A stretch of 64,000 bases of DNA from Eutrophocola salsuginis (lineage in GTDB: Bacteria; Pseudomonadota; Gammaproteobacteria; Pseudomonadales; Pseudohongiellaceae), in NCBI GenBank assembly GCA_038147195.1, contig JAYQTB010000004.1, forward strand, positions 2,418,001 to 2,482,000. The letters are read 5' to 3'. The position numbers were made by a program, and so were the translations under genes. A model generated the notes under the pieces. That model searched no databases. It was given only the letters and a program-made list of their open reading frames with translations, and was not told where the DNA came from. Shown piece by piece: positions 1 through 8,940 of the stretch (positions are counted from its first letter, which is position 1; each line of letters opens with the position of its first letter).

Positions 1-669
1 TTTGAGGCCGGCTTCGGCGAACTCGATGCACGCTATCTGGGCTTCCTTGGCCATACCCTGAGCCTGGGCGCCATGGCTGGCCTATTAGCCGTGGTGATCG
101 CACTGTTGCTGGCCTTCGTCAAGCGCCTGCCGAGCAGCAGCCTGTCGAAAGGATGGACCGAGCTGTTCATCAGGCTGGCTACCCTAGGTTATGCTTTGCC
201 AGGTTCAGTCCTGGCTGTGGGCATCATGCTCGGCTTCAACATACTCGGGCTGGGCATCTTGATCAGCAGCTCGATCATCGCACTAGTCACTGCATATTGC
301 TGCCGCTTCCTGGCGGTGGCTTTTGCTCCTGTGGACGCCGGAGTCGAACAGGTCAAACCGTCGATCATCGATGCAGCCCGCAGTCTCGGCGCCGGCCCCG
401 GTCGCCTCCTGAGGCAGATCTATCTGCCTTTAATCAGGCCCGGTCTGGTCACCGCCTTCACTATCGTGTTCGTCGATGTGATGAAGGAAATGCCGGCTAC
501 CCTCATCATGCGGCCCTTTGGGTGGGATACCCTCGCCGTGCGCATCTACAGCATGACGGCAGAGGGCCAGTGGGAACGCGCGGCACTGCCTGCGGTGACC
601 CTGATCCTGGTCGGCCTAGTGCCGGTTTACCTGCTTATCCGCGCCGCCCGCACACGCCCAACAGCCTGA
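1..669 (+). CDS. ABC transporter permease, C-terminal part (FbpB/SfuB-like iron(III) type)
   Basis: The reading frame is already open at base 1, so the start lies outside the window; 222 residues are visible. They form several hydrophobic segments and a classic cytoplasmic EAA loop (IDAARSLGAGPGRLL followed by PLIRPGL), the site where the ATPase subunit docks in binding-protein-dependent permeases. The stretch VDVMKEMPATLIMRPFGWDTLA is typical of the C-terminal half of two-domain iron(III) permeases such as FbpB/SfuB. The ATPase and binding protein are not in the window. Substrate is inferred from family resemblance only; another ferric or thiamine-type importer is possible. Confidence 0.8.
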   Translation, partial: FEAGFGELDARYLGFLGHTLSLGAMAGLLAVVIALLLAFVKRLPSSSLSKGWTELFIRLATLGYALPGSVLAVGIMLGFNILGLGILISSSIIALVTAYCCRFLAVAFAPVDAGVEQVKPSIIDAARSLGAGPGRLLRQIYLPLIRPGLVTAFTIVFVDVMKEMPATLIMRPFGWDTLAVRIYSMTAEGQWERAALPAVTLILVGLVPVYLLIRAARTRPTA

Positions 670-689
670 TTTTCAGACTGATTTCCGCC

Positions 690-718
690 TTGCAGGATGT
701 CTTATTCACACATAATAT
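690..718 (+). promoter_or_regulatory. Candidate sigma-70 promoter for gcvH
   Basis: TTGCAG at 690-695 and TAATAT at 713-718 are separated by exactly 17 bp. They lie between the permease stop and the gcvH start, giving a leader of roughly 85 bases. No operator was seen nearby. Confidence 0.5.
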
Positions 719-811
719 GAAGCCATGTCATTTTGTCGGGCATGGCGGGAATCATATCGTCAACGACAAGCCATGCCTGACATTGATTGCCAGGGAACAG
801 AGGAATTGCCA

Positions 812-1198
812 GTGAGCGATACGCCAGAAGAACTGTATTACGCCTCTTCTCATGAATGGATAAAACCGGGAGAGGATGGCGTTGCTGCAGTAGGAATCAG
901 TGACTTTGCCCAGGGTGAACTGGGGGATGTTGTGTTTGTTGAATTGCCCGAGGCAGGCACTCAGGTATCGGCGCGCGACGAAGTCAGTGTCGTTGAATCC
1001 GTCAAAACCGCTTCGGACATCTATGCGCCGGTTTCCGGCGAGATTGTGGCAGTGAATGAACTGCTCGAGGATAGTCCGGAAACCATCAATTCCTCGCCAT
1101 ATGACGATGGCTGGATCTTCAAGATCCGCATGAGTAATGAGGAGGAGCTAAAGGAGCTTCTCAGTGCCGAGGAGTACAAGGAGAAATGCAACGCCTGA
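812..1198 (+). CDS. gcvH: Glycine cleavage system H protein
   Basis: This is the lipoyl carrier protein that shuttles the methylamine group between the P and T proteins of glycine cleavage in the cytoplasm. The lipoylation site is clear: ESVKTASD, with the modified lysine at residue 65. A longer frame begins at 725, but I chose GTG at 812: it follows AGAGGA at 799-804 with a 7-base gap and gives 128 residues, the usual length (E. coli GcvH has 129), beginning MSDTPEELYYASSHEW. No gcvT or gcvP lies beside it, so the rest of the complex must be encoded elsewhere. The gene appears to be transcribed alone. Confidence 0.95.
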   Translation: MSDTPEELYYASSHEWIKPGEDGVAAVGISDFAQGELGDVVFVELPEAGTQVSARDEVSVVESVKTASDIYAPVSGEIVAVNELLEDSPETINSSPYDDGWIFKIRMSNEEELKELLSAEEYKEKCNA

Positions 1199-1209
1199 GC
1201 TGCGTCTGC

Positions 1210-1226
1210 ACCGTCCGTCGGGCGGT
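1210..1226 (+). terminator. Weak hairpin after gcvH
   Basis: ACCGTCC (1210-1216) and GGGCGGT (1220-1226) pair with one G-U, followed by CCTTTATCC. The T run is poor, so this may only attenuate transcription. Confidence 0.3.
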
Positions 1227-1304
1227 CCTTTATCCGGTTTAACCAATAATATTTCGGGTAAGGCACCTGCGAGGTGCGAGCCCCGGTGACGGTAGTGAAC
1301 GTTT

Positions 1305-1817
1305 GTGATTGATTCGGATGGTTTCAGGCCCAACGTGGGCATCATCATATTCAACCTGAAAGGCCAGTTGTTTTGGGCAAAACGGCTGGGCCAGGATGCG
1401 TGGCAGTTTCCACAGGGCGGCGTGCAAAGCCACGAATCCCCCGAGGAAGCCGCCCTGCGTGAGCTGAACGAGGAAGTGGGGCTTGGTCCGGAGGATGTCG
1501 AAATCATTGCCTGCACCGAGAAATGGCTGCGCTACCGGCTGCCCAAGCACCTGATCCGCCAAAATTCGCAACCGGTCTGTATTGGGCAAAAACAGAAGTG
1601 GTACCTGATGAAGTTGCTATCGGACACGGAGAAGATCCGGTTCGATGTGGGCGACAAACCCGAATTCGACCACTGGCGCTGGGTCAACTACTGGTACCCG
1701 GTCGACCAGGTTGTGTCATTCAAGCGCAAGGTGTATCGCAAGGCCCTGGAAGAGTTGATCCGTCCATTCGAGGAAGCCCTGCAACAGAACAATAACCAAG
1801 GTGAAGCCGCAGGTTAA
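1305..1817 (+). CDS. rppH: RNA pyrophosphohydrolase (Nudix)
   Basis: RppH removes pyrophosphate from 5'-triphosphate mRNA ends and so starts 5'-end-dependent decay. The 170-residue protein begins IDSDGFRPNVGI like E. coli RppH. It carries a complete Nudix box, from GGVQSHESPEEAAL into RELNEEVGL, with the catalytic REXXEE glutamates. Downstream RppH hallmarks are PVCIGQKQKWYL and YWYPVDQVVSFKR. The start is GTG at 1305. ptsP begins 3 bases after its stop, the usual rppH-ptsP arrangement of gammaproteobacteria, so the two are almost certainly co-transcribed. Confidence 0.96.
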   Translation: MIDSDGFRPNVGIIIFNLKGQLFWAKRLGQDAWQFPQGGVQSHESPEEAALRELNEEVGLGPEDVEIIACTEKWLRYRLPKHLIRQNSQPVCIGQKQKWYLMKLLSDTEKIRFDVGDKPEFDHWRWVNYWYPVDQVVSFKRKVYRKALEELIRPFEEALQQNNNQGEAAG

Positions 1818-1820
1818 CCT

Positions 1821-4094
1821 ATGTTGGAGATCTTACGCAGCATCATTCAGGAAGTGAATGAGGCAAAGGACCTGACGGCCTCGTTGGAAATCATTGTCCG
1901 GCGCGTGCAGAAGACCATGGAGGTCAAGGTCTGCTCCGTTTACCTTCTGGATTACAATCTGGGCCGATATGTGCTCATGGCCACCAAGGGGCTCGATCCG
2001 CAGTCCGTGGGCAATGCCAGTCTCGCACCGGAGGAAGGCCTCGTGGGCCTGGTCGCCCAGCGTGCCGAGCCGGTTAATCTGGAACATGCGTCCTCGCATC
2101 CGCGCTATTTCTATATTCCGGAAACGCGAGAAGAAGAATTCGAATCATTCCTCGGCGTACCCGTCATACACCACCGTGAAGTGCTCGGTGTACTTGTCGT
2201 TCAGCAGTCCGAAGTGCGGGCTTTCGATGCCGAGGAAGAGGCTTTCCTGATCACGCTGTCGGCCCAGCTTGCCGGCATCATTGCCAATGAGGAGGCGCGC
2301 GGCGCCATCACTGGTTTCAGCCCGACAGGCATGAAGACCACTGACGCCGTGTTCGAGGGTGTTCCGGGCGCTCCGGGTGTCGTCATAGCCGAAGCGGTTA
2401 CCGTGTTTCCGCCGGCTGATCTCGGCGTTATCCCCAATCGCAAGGTGAATGACATCGCGAAGGAAATCGAATTCTTCAACGAATGCCTGAACCAGGTGCG
2501 TATCGATATCAACGAGCTGAAAATGAAGATCAAGGGCCAGCTGCGCCCGGAAGAGCGCGAGCTCTTCGATGCCTACCTGCACATGTTGAGTGACAACGCC
2601 CTTGGCGCGGAAGTGATTGCCTACATCAATCAGGGCAACTGGGCGCAAGGTGCGCTGGCCAGGGTGGCCCGTGACCACGTGCGCAATCTCGAGTCGATGG
2701 AAGATGACTATCTACGCGAACGCGCTACCGACATCAAGGATCTCTGCTCCCGTGTGTTGTTCTACCTTCAGGACCAGGAGCAGCACAACCGCAAGTATCC
2801 CGACCGCTGCGTGCTGGTGAGCGAGGAGCTGTCCGCCGCCATGCTTGCCGAGGTCCCCAAGGAAAACCTGGCCGGCATCGTATCGTCGAAAGGATCCGGT
2901 CATTCTCATGTTGCGATCCTGTCCCGCGCCATGGGCATTCCCGCCGCCATGGGTATCCAGGACCTGCCGTTCTCCGAACTCGACGGCAAGGAAATCATCG
3001 TCGACGGCTACAACGGCCGCGTTTATTCCAACCCGTCGGACGAACTGCGCGACCGCTTCCTGGAAATCGTACGCGAAGAAGAACAGCTTTCAGAAGGCCT
3101 CGAGTCCATCAAGGAACTGCCCTGCGAAACCTTGGACGGCCACCGCGTCGAGCTATGGGTCAACACCGGACTGATGACCGACGTGTTGCGTTCAAGCGAG
3201 CGCGGCGCCGAGGGCATAGGCCTGTTCCGTACCGAGGTGCCATTCCAGTTACGTGACCGCTTCCCGACCGAGCGAGAGCAAACCGAAATCTACCGCCAGC
3301 AGCTCGAAGCCTTCTATCCCAAGACCGTCACCATGCGCACGCTCGATATCGGCGGAGACAAGCCGCTGCCGTATTTCCCGATCAAGGAGGAAAACCCCTT
3401 CCTTGGCTGGCGCGGTATTCGTGTGAGCATGGACCACCCGGAAATTTTCATCGCTCAGGTGCGTGCGATGATGAAAGCGAGCACCGGTCTGGACAACATG
3501 CAGATCATGCTGCCCATGGTCAGTAACATGAACGAGGTGGATTACTCCATCAAGTTGATCAGGCGTGCCCACCAGGAATTGCTGGAAGAGGGCATTGCAG
3601 TGATGAAACCGAAAGTTGGTGTCATGATCGAAATACCTGCCATGATGTACCAGATCAAGGCACTTGCCAGTCGGGTAGATTTTATTTCAGTCGGTACAAA
3701 CGATCTCAGCCAGTACCTACTCGCCATCGACCGCAACAATCCGCGCGTATCAAGCATCTACTCCACCATGCATCCGTCTGTACTGCATGCGCTGAAAGCG
3801 CTGGCTGACAGTGTCAACTCAGTTAATCTGCGCTCCAGTGTATGTGGGGAAATGGCAGGAAACCCGGGTTCTGCCGTGTTGCTCATGGCCATGGGATTTG
3901 AGCAGTTGTCCATGAATGCCACCAGTTTGCTCAAGGTGAAATCGGTAATTCGTAATGTCACCTTCCAGCAAGCCCGCGACCTGCTCGATAAGGTTCTCGC
4001 CGAGGAAGACACTGAGGCGGTCAAGGCGCTGGTGGATATTGAGCTTTACAACGCGGGTGTTGATCGCTTGCTGCGAACCTCCCGGAATAGTTAA
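1821..4094 (+). CDS. ptsP: PEP-protein phosphotransferase EI-Ntr with GAF domain
   Basis: PtsP is enzyme I of the nitrogen phosphotransferase system. It takes phosphate from phosphoenolpyruvate and passes it to NPr and then EIIA-Ntr, a regulatory relay rather than sugar uptake. In 757 residues I see an N-terminal GAF domain (about 10-160), the HPr-binding/swivelling domain with the phospho-histidine motif GSGHSHVAIL (expected active His363), and the PEP-binding TIM barrel from about 430, with RTEVPF, GDKPLPYF, GWRGIR, EIPAMM, SVGTNDLSQY and CGEMAG. The motif reads HSH where many homologues have TSH. It sits between rppH and lgt, 3 bases from rppH. No NPr or EIIA gene is in the window. Confidence 0.96.
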   Translation: MLEILRSIIQEVNEAKDLTASLEIIVRRVQKTMEVKVCSVYLLDYNLGRYVLMATKGLDPQSVGNASLAPEEGLVGLVAQRAEPVNLEHASSHPRYFYIPETREEEFESFLGVPVIHHREVLGVLVVQQSEVRAFDAEEEAFLITLSAQLAGIIANEEARGAITGFSPTGMKTTDAVFEGVPGAPGVVIAEAVTVFPPADLGVIPNRKVNDIAKEIEFFNECLNQVRIDINELKMKIKGQLRPEERELFDAYLHMLSDNALGAEVIAYINQGNWAQGALARVARDHVRNLESMEDDYLRERATDIKDLCSRVLFYLQDQEQHNRKYPDRCVLVSEELSAAMLAEVPKENLAGIVSSKGSGHSHVAILSRAMGIPAAMGIQDLPFSELDGKEIIVDGYNGRVYSNPSDELRDRFLEIVREEEQLSEGLESIKELPCETLDGHRVELWVNTGLMTDVLRSSERGAEGIGLFRTEVPFQLRDRFPTEREQTEIYRQQLEAFYPKTVTMRTLDIGGDKPLPYFPIKEENPFLGWRGIRVSMDHPEIFIAQVRAMMKASTGLDNMQIMLPMVSNMNEVDYSIKLIRRAHQELLEEGIAVMKPKVGVMIEIPAMMYQIKALASRVDFISVGTNDLSQYLLAIDRNNPRVSSIYSTMHPSVLHALKALADSVNSVNLRSSVCGEMAGNPGSAVLLMAMGFEQLSMNATSLLKVKSVIRNVTFQQARDLLDKVLAEEDTEAVKALVDIELYNAGVDRLLRTSRNS

Positions 4095-4096
4095 AG

Positions 4097-4939
4097 ATGC
4101 TCCAGTTTCCCCAAATAGATCCCGTCGCCATCTCCCTTGGGCCCCTGCAGATCCACTGGTACGCGCTCACCTATATCGCCGGCTTTGCCGCCGCCTGGTA
4201 CCTGGGTTGTCGGCGCGCGGACCGCGCTTTTTCCGGATGGACTCGTGAGCAGGTTAGCGATCTCGTCACCAACAGCGCCATCGGTGTGATCCTCGGCGGC
4301 CGCATCGGCTACATGCTCTTCTACAATTTCGGCAACCTGATGGACAAACCAGCCTCTATCATTCGCATCTGGGAAGGTGGTATGTCTTTCCACGGCGGCC
4401 TTATCGGCGTCGCGGTCGCGGTATGGCTGTTTGCACGCAGTACCGGCAAGTACCTTTACACGGTAGGCGATTTTGTTGCTCCGCTGGCGCCGCTTGGTCT
4501 GGCTTTCGGCCGTCTCGGCAACTTCATCAACGGCGAGCTGTGGGGCAGGGCAACGGATGTGAGCTGGGCCATGATCTTTCCCGCTGACCCGCTCAAGCTC
4601 ACTCGCCATCCGTCCCAGCTTTATCAGTTCGCCCTCGAAGGCATGACCCTGTTTGTCATCATCTGGCTGTATTCTGCCAAACCGCGGCCCACCTTTGCGG
4701 TCACCGGTGCATTCTGCCTCTGCTACGGTGTATTCCGGACGTTTGCTGAGTTTTTTCGCGAGCCCGATGCTCACCTGGGTTTCGTCGCCTTCGACTGGGT
4801 CACCCGCGGGCAGGAATTGTCGATCCCCCTGGCCATCACTGGGATCGTGATTCTGTACGGGGCATACAAAACGAACTGGTTTGACGGCAAGGCCCCAAAC
4901 GGTAAAGAGGGCAAAAAAAGAAAGAGACTAGCGGCATGA
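4097..4939 (+). CDS. lgt: Prolipoprotein diacylglyceryl transferase
   Basis: Lgt is the inner-membrane enzyme that attaches diacylglycerol from phosphatidylglycerol to the lipobox cysteine of prolipoproteins. The 280-residue protein has about seven hydrophobic segments. Family signatures are present: WEGGMSFHGGL, with the conserved His at residue 99 (H103 in E. coli), and FGRLGNFINGELWGR, with the essential Arg139 (R143 in E. coli). The tail is basic (GKEGKKRKRL). It starts 2 bases after ptsP and its stop overlaps the thyA start by 4 bases, so this is one transcription unit. Lipoprotein candidates in this window (at 31223 and 45583) would be its substrates. Confidence 0.96.
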   Translation: MLQFPQIDPVAISLGPLQIHWYALTYIAGFAAAWYLGCRRADRAFSGWTREQVSDLVTNSAIGVILGGRIGYMLFYNFGNLMDKPASIIRIWEGGMSFHGGLIGVAVAVWLFARSTGKYLYTVGDFVAPLAPLGLAFGRLGNFINGELWGRATDVSWAMIFPADPLKLTRHPSQLYQFALEGMTLFVIIWLYSAKPRPTFAVTGAFCLCYGVFRTFAEFFREPDAHLGFVAFDWVTRGQELSIPLAITGIVILYGAYKTNWFDGKAPNGKEGKKRKRLAA

Positions 4940-5730
4940 GACAGTACCTAGACATGATGCAACACATCCTCGACCACGGGGCAGATAAGACCGACCGCAC
5001 CGGTACCGGCACCCTGTCCGTATTCGGTCACCAGATGCGCTTCAACCTGTCCGAGGGTTTTCCGCTGTTAACCACAAAGAAACTGCACATCCGCTCCATC
5101 ATCATCGAGCTGTTGTGGTTCCTCAACGGCGATACCAACATCAAGTTCCTCAAGGACAACAACGTACGCATCTGGGACGAGTGGGCCGATGAGAACGGCG
5201 ATCTTGGTCCCGTCTACGGTTTCCAGTGGCGCTCTTGGCCGGGCAAGGATGGACAGGCTGTAGACCAGATCGACAACGTTCTGAATAACATCAAAAAGAA
5301 CCCGGATTCCCGCCGCCTCATCGTGGTCGCATACAACCCCGCCTACGTGGACGAGATGGCGCTCCCGCCGTGCCATTCACTGTTCCAGTTCTACGTGGCC
5401 GATGGCAAGTTATCCTGCCAGTTGTACCAGCGCTCCTGTGACACCTTCCTCGGCGTACCTTTTAACATCGCTTCCTATGCACTGCTCACTCACATGATGG
5501 CGCAACAGTGCGACCTCGACGTCGGCGATTTCGTATGGACCGGCGGAGACGTGCACCTGTACAAGGACCATCTCGAGCAGGCGCGTGAGCAACTCACGCG
5601 TACGCCCGGCCCGCTGCCGCGGCTCAACATCAGGAGCCGCCCGTCAACCTTGTACGACTATCGTTATGAGGATTTCGAGATCCTCGGCTACGAGGCCCAG
5701 CCACACATCGCCGCCAAGGTGTCGGTGTAA
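4936..5730 (+). CDS. thyA: Thymidylate synthase
   Basis: ThyA converts dUMP to dTMP with methylenetetrahydrofolate as methyl donor, leaving dihydrofolate for the neighbouring FolA. The 264-residue protein has the normal bacterial length. The active-site region is LPPCHSLFQFYV, with nucleophile Cys146. Substrate-binding motifs DRTGTGTLSVFG, YQRSCDTFLGVPFNIASYA and GDVHLYKDH are intact. It overlaps lgt by ATGA and lies 8 bases before folA, the usual thyA-folA pairing that links dTMP synthesis to folate recycling. Confidence 0.97.
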   Translation: MRQYLDMMQHILDHGADKTDRTGTGTLSVFGHQMRFNLSEGFPLLTTKKLHIRSIIIELLWFLNGDTNIKFLKDNNVRIWDEWADENGDLGPVYGFQWRSWPGKDGQAVDQIDNVLNNIKKNPDSRRLIVVAYNPAYVDEMALPPCHSLFQFYVADGKLSCQLYQRSCDTFLGVPFNIASYALLTHMMAQQCDLDVGDFVWTGGDVHLYKDHLEQAREQLTRTPGPLPRLNIRSRPSTLYDYRYEDFEILGYEAQPHIAAKVSV

Positions 5731-5738
5731 CGCACGGC

Positions 5739-6251
5739 ATGAAACTGTCCCTGGTCTGGGCTATGGCGCAGAACCGCGTTATCGGTCGCAACAACAAACT
5801 GCCCTGGTACCTGCCTGAGGACCTGAAGTATTTTAAGCGCATCACCCTGGGCAAGCCCGTGATCATGGGCCGCAAGACCTACGACTCCATCGGCAATCCT
5901 CTACCTGGGCGCACCAATATCGTAGTCACCCGCAATCCACATTGGTTCGCCGAAGGCGTGAAAACCGTCGACAGTCTCGCGGCGGCGAGAAAACTCTGTG
6001 AACACATAGCGGAGATCGACGGCACAAATGAGGCCATGGTGATCGGTGGTGCGGAGATCTATGCCCAGGCCATGCCCCTGGCCGATCGCCTGTACCTGAC
6101 GGAGGTGCATGCCAAAGTGGAGGGCGATGCAGTGTTCCCCGAGTTCGATCGCGGCGATTGGGTGGAAGTATCACGCGAGGATTTTGAAGCGTCGGGGCCT
6201 AATCCTTACAATTACAGCTTCCTCGTCCTGGACAAACGTCCAGCCAGCTGA
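5739..6251 (+). CDS. folA: Dihydrofolate reductase
   Basis: FolA uses NADPH to reduce dihydrofolate to tetrahydrofolate, replenishing the cofactor consumed by ThyA. In 170 residues I see the N-terminal strand VWAMAQNRVIGRNNKLPW, acidic active-site Asp28 (LPEDLKYF), the NADPH-binding GRKTYDSIG and PLPGRTNIVVTR, and VIGGAEIYAQAMPLADRLYLTEV. All match chromosomal DHFR of trimethoprim-sensitive type. It follows thyA by 8 bases, and the next gene starts 5 bases after its stop. Confidence 0.97.
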   Translation: MKLSLVWAMAQNRVIGRNNKLPWYLPEDLKYFKRITLGKPVIMGRKTYDSIGNPLPGRTNIVVTRNPHWFAEGVKTVDSLAAARKLCEHIAEIDGTNEAMVIGGAEIYAQAMPLADRLYLTEVHAKVEGDAVFPEFDRGDWVEVSREDFEASGPNPYNYSFLVLDKRPAS

Positions 6252-6256
6252 ATGCC

Positions 6257-7558
6257 ATGCTCAAACGTCTCCTGAAAATCATAGCCGGTACCGCCATAGC
6301 ACTGTTCGTGCTGATCCTTACCGTCGGCATGGCCTTGTCCATGGGCAAGCCGCTGTCGCGCTGGCACCTGCAGGCCGCCTTTGATGAAACCTTCGACTAC
6401 TCCGCCGGCAGTTTTGCCGATTACATCGCCTGGTCGGAACGGCGTCTGCGCGCCTCACGTATTGACGAACCTTCCGACGAGATTATCGCCAACCTAAAGC
6501 CCTTCGAATTGATTCCGGAAAGCGATTGTCCGACGGATGACAACGGTCGCTATCACAATGGCATCGTGCTGGTCCACGGCCTCATCGCCTCGCCCTGGAG
6601 CACGCGCCACATCGGCGAATGGTTTCATTCGCGCTGTTTCTACGTGATGGGCGTCCTGCTGACCGGTCACGGCACCCGCCCGGGCGATATGCTGCCCGCA
6701 ACCTGGGAAGACTGGCTCGCGGATGTGGATTTCGTCACCGGCCAGCTTGTAGGGAAGGTGAATCGCCTGTTCCTGTCCGGGCACTCCGCCGGCGGAACGC
6801 TGTCGGTCCTCGAAGCCGGGCAAAACCCAGACGTGGACGCTCTCATCCTATTTGCGCCGGCCATGGGCATTGCGCCTGCATCAAAGTATGCAATTTGGCT
6901 CAGCCGCCTCGGCCGCTTCTTCCCAGCCGCCGCCTGGTTCGAACTGGAGCCGGAAGAAGCCACTTATAGTTACGAATCCTTTCCCTTCAGCGCCGCCGCG
7001 CAGACTTGGGAACTGATCCAGGCAACGCAGAACAGCCTGGTGTCCAGACCCCTGACCCTTCCAGTGATGACGGTCGCCTCGGCCCAGGACACCACCGTCG
7101 ACGTGCAGTCGACGTTAGCTTTCATGCAGTCACTGGAGAACCCGCTCAGTCATACGCTGCTGTATGCCCAGCACGACTTGCCGCCCTATAACAATACGCA
7201 AGTGGTCAACAGCAACCTGCCAGCCGATAGCATCATCAGCTTGGGGCACCTGGGCCTGATGACGCCGCCCGACCATCCGCATTACGGCATGAACGGCGCC
7301 TACCGCTACTGCGGGCAGTATTATGGTGACGACACAGACAGCTTTGAACGCTGCAAGGCGGGAGAGCGGGACTATTACGGCGAGGTTACGGAAGAGAACC
7401 GCGACTTAGGGCTGATTGAACGCATCGCCTTCAATCCCTTCTATGACGACATGCTTGCCGAAATATGGCTCTTTCTGGACCAGCTGAGCATGGACACCCG
7501 CGGCCTCCCACTGCCACCAACCCTCCCGGGCGCCAACCCGCTCGACATCGACAATTAA
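6257..7558 (+). CDS. Membrane-anchored alpha/beta hydrolase
   Basis: This 433-residue protein has one N-terminal hydrophobic segment (about 7-28) that probably anchors it to the inner membrane with the catalytic domain outside. The hydrolase core is clear: oxyanion-region VLVHGLIASPWSTRH, LTGHGTRPGDM, and the nucleophile elbow GHSAGG with Ser177. The best acid candidate is in TVASAQDTTVD; a C-terminal His lies in LGHLGLM or in the DHPHYG stretch. This suggests a lipase or esterase of the serine aminopeptidase/monoacylglycerol-lipase type, substrate unknown. It follows folA closely and probably rides on the same transcript, ending at the hairpin at 7584. Confidence 0.75.
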   Translation: MLKRLLKIIAGTAIALFVLILTVGMALSMGKPLSRWHLQAAFDETFDYSAGSFADYIAWSERRLRASRIDEPSDEIIANLKPFELIPESDCPTDDNGRYHNGIVLVHGLIASPWSTRHIGEWFHSRCFYVMGVLLTGHGTRPGDMLPATWEDWLADVDFVTGQLVGKVNRLFLSGHSAGGTLSVLEAGQNPDVDALILFAPAMGIAPASKYAIWLSRLGRFFPAAAWFELEPEEATYSYESFPFSAAAQTWELIQATQNSLVSRPLTLPVMTVASAQDTTVDVQSTLAFMQSLENPLSHTLLYAQHDLPPYNNTQVVNSNLPADSIISLGHLGLMTPPDHPHYGMNGAYRYCGQYYGDDTDSFERCKAGERDYYGEVTEENRDLGLIERIAFNPFYDDMLAEIWLFLDQLSMDTRGLPLPPTLPGANPLDIDN

Positions 7559-7583
7559 TTTTTCTTTTCTGCAATGAAAAACA

Positions 7584-7607
7584 CCGGACCCTGGGGCCCG
7601 GCGTTTT
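7584..7607. terminator. Terminator between convergent genes
   Basis: A GC-rich hairpin (7584-7601, four outer and two inner pairs around one mismatch) has TTTT on the right and an A run on the left. It could stop transcription from both the hydrolase (+) and the VOC genes (-). Confidence 0.6.
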
Positions 7608-7634
7608 CACCAAACTTCAAGGTTTGCGGAACGC

Positions 7635-8021
7635 TTATTCCGGCGCGAAACACACCGCAACAAGCTTGTTGCCGTCCGGGTCACGGACGTAAGCGGCGTA
7701 GGCGTTCGGGGCAAACTGCCGCGGACCGGGTGCGCCTTCATCGGTGCCGCCGTTGGCCATGGCGGCTGCATGGAACTGGTCCACGGCGGCGCGGGAAGCG
7801 GCCTTCAGGCCAATGGTGCCGCCGTTAGCGTGGGTGGCGGGCTCGCCGTTCAGCGGCCTACCCACGAAGAACTCGGGACCGGCGTCGGCGCCGAACATGG
7901 CTGTGCCGCTTGGCAGGGTATCGATCAGATTGATGCCCAGCGGGCCCAAGACGGCAGAATAAAACTCGGCGGCTTTTGCAGGTTCGTTGGTGCCGACGGT
8001 GATATGGTTCAGGATTGGCAT
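7635..8021 (-). CDS. VOC family protein (glyoxalase/dioxygenase fold), copy 1
   Basis: This 128-residue single-domain vicinal-oxygen-chelate protein begins PILNHITVGTNEPAKAAEFY and ends with the typical YAAYVRDPDGNKLVAVC strand. VOC proteins use paired beta-alpha-beta-beta-beta units to bind a metal and act as lyases, dioxygenases, isomerases or resistance proteins. The ligand set here (an early His, a C-terminal DPDGN region) is compatible with metal binding, but the substrate cannot be read from sequence. It is a clear paralogue of the next gene, 40 bases upstream, and is likely co-transcribed with it. Confidence 0.8.
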   Translation of the reverse strand: MPILNHITVGTNEPAKAAEFYSAVLGPLGINLIDTLPSGTAMFGADAGPEFFVGRPLNGEPATHANGGTIGLKAASRAAVDQFHAAAMANGGTDEGAPGPRQFAPNAYAAYVRDPDGNKLVAVCFAPE

Positions 8022-8061
8022 TGCTTAATTTCCTCCAAAGAGTGTGGATTGTTGTTTGTAT

Positions 8062-8448
8062 TTACGGCGCTGCGAAAGATACGGCACAGATCTTGTTGCC
8101 TTCTGGGTCTCGCAGGTAGGCCGCGTAGGCGTTTGGTGCGAAATCTCGCGGGCCGGGCGCACCCTCGTCGGAGGCACCCAGAGCAAGGCCGTTGGCGTGG
8201 AATTTGTCCACACCCTCGCGGGTCGGTGACTTGAAGCCATAGGTGCCGCCATTGGCGGTAGTGGCCGGTTTGCCGTTGGCCGGGTTGAGAATGAAAAATT
8301 CCGGGCCTTCTTCCGTGCCGAACATGGTGGAGTGTCCGGGCACGGTACCGACGACGGATGCACCGAGTGGCCGCAGGATAGAAGTGTAGAATTCGACGGC
8401 CTTGTCCATGTCGTTGGTGCCGATGCAGGTGTGATGCAACAGTCTCAT
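8062..8448 (-). CDS. VOC family protein, copy 2
   Basis: This 128-residue paralogue of the preceding VOC protein has the same length. It shares TNDMDKAVEFYTSILRPLG-type and GAPGPRDFAPNAYAAYLRDP-type stretches with copy 1. The C-terminal DPEGNKICAV strand is intact. The pair looks like a tandem duplication with moderate divergence. A third, broken VOC-like piece lies about 500 bases upstream at 8937-9206, so the locus may once have held more members. Function is unknown beyond fold. Confidence 0.8.
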   Translation of the reverse strand: MRLLHHTCIGTNDMDKAVEFYTSILRPLGASVVGTVPGHSTMFGTEEGPEFFILNPANGKPATTANGGTYGFKSPTREGVDKFHANGLALGASDEGAPGPRDFAPNAYAAYLRDPEGNKICAVSFAAP

Positions 8449-8529
8449 GAGATCTCCTGTCTTGTTGTTATGGAATACGGATATGAGGGGGGCAATGCTA
8501 GCGCGTTTTGGCGGCAGCGCAAATGCCGA

Positions 8530-8940
8530 TTACTGGCGGCGGCCGTTCCAGGGAAACTGGTCCTCGCCGTCGACAGTCGTCCAGTAGCCGGTGAAGGCCG
8601 AGTAATCGCTGTTGAACTCGAAGAGGGCGAAGCCTTCGCCGAAGCGATCGGTCCATTCCAGTGTGAAGGTGCGTTCACCTTCCATGATGAGGTTGGACAG
8701 GCGGCCCTCGAACTCCTGGATCTCGTCCTCCACGTAATAGGTGCCAGCAAAGCGACCCTGGTTGTCAAACGCAAGCACGGTCACCACGGGGTCCATGTTG
8801 GACCCATTGAAGGCCATTCCGGCATAGCGGCCAGCTACGGCGGCCACCTCGTCAGGTACGGCTGCCTGTAGCATTTCAGAAGCAAAGAGAAAGATGAATA
8901 GCGTGATATTGCGCATAAATGTAATTAACAAAAGTTTCAT
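8530..8940 (-). CDS. Small secreted protein, unknown function
   Basis: This 136-residue frame has a hydrophobic N-terminus (ITLFIFLFASEMLQAA) consistent with a Sec signal peptide cleaved near AA-V. The mature part is about 110 residues and beta-rich, with repeated aromatic positions (GRYAGMAFNG, GRFAGTYYV, FTGYWTTVDGED, FPWNGRR), reminiscent of small lipocalin-like or beta-barrel secreted domains. ATG at 8940 overlaps the stop of the upstream fragment as ATGA; an internal ATG at 8916 would give a more typical signal peptide. I do not recognise a family. Confidence 0.55.
   Translation of the reverse strand: MKLLLITFMRNITLFIFLFASEMLQAAVPDEVAAVAGRYAGMAFNGSNMDPVVTVLAFDNQGRFAGTYYVEDEIQEFEGRLSNLIMEGERTFTLEWTDRFGEGFALFEFNSDYSAFTGYWTTVDGEDQFPWNGRRQ

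Noticed and set aside
725..811. N-terminal extension of GcvH
   Set aside because: Extra residues are not family-like, and a good ribosome site precedes GTG 812.
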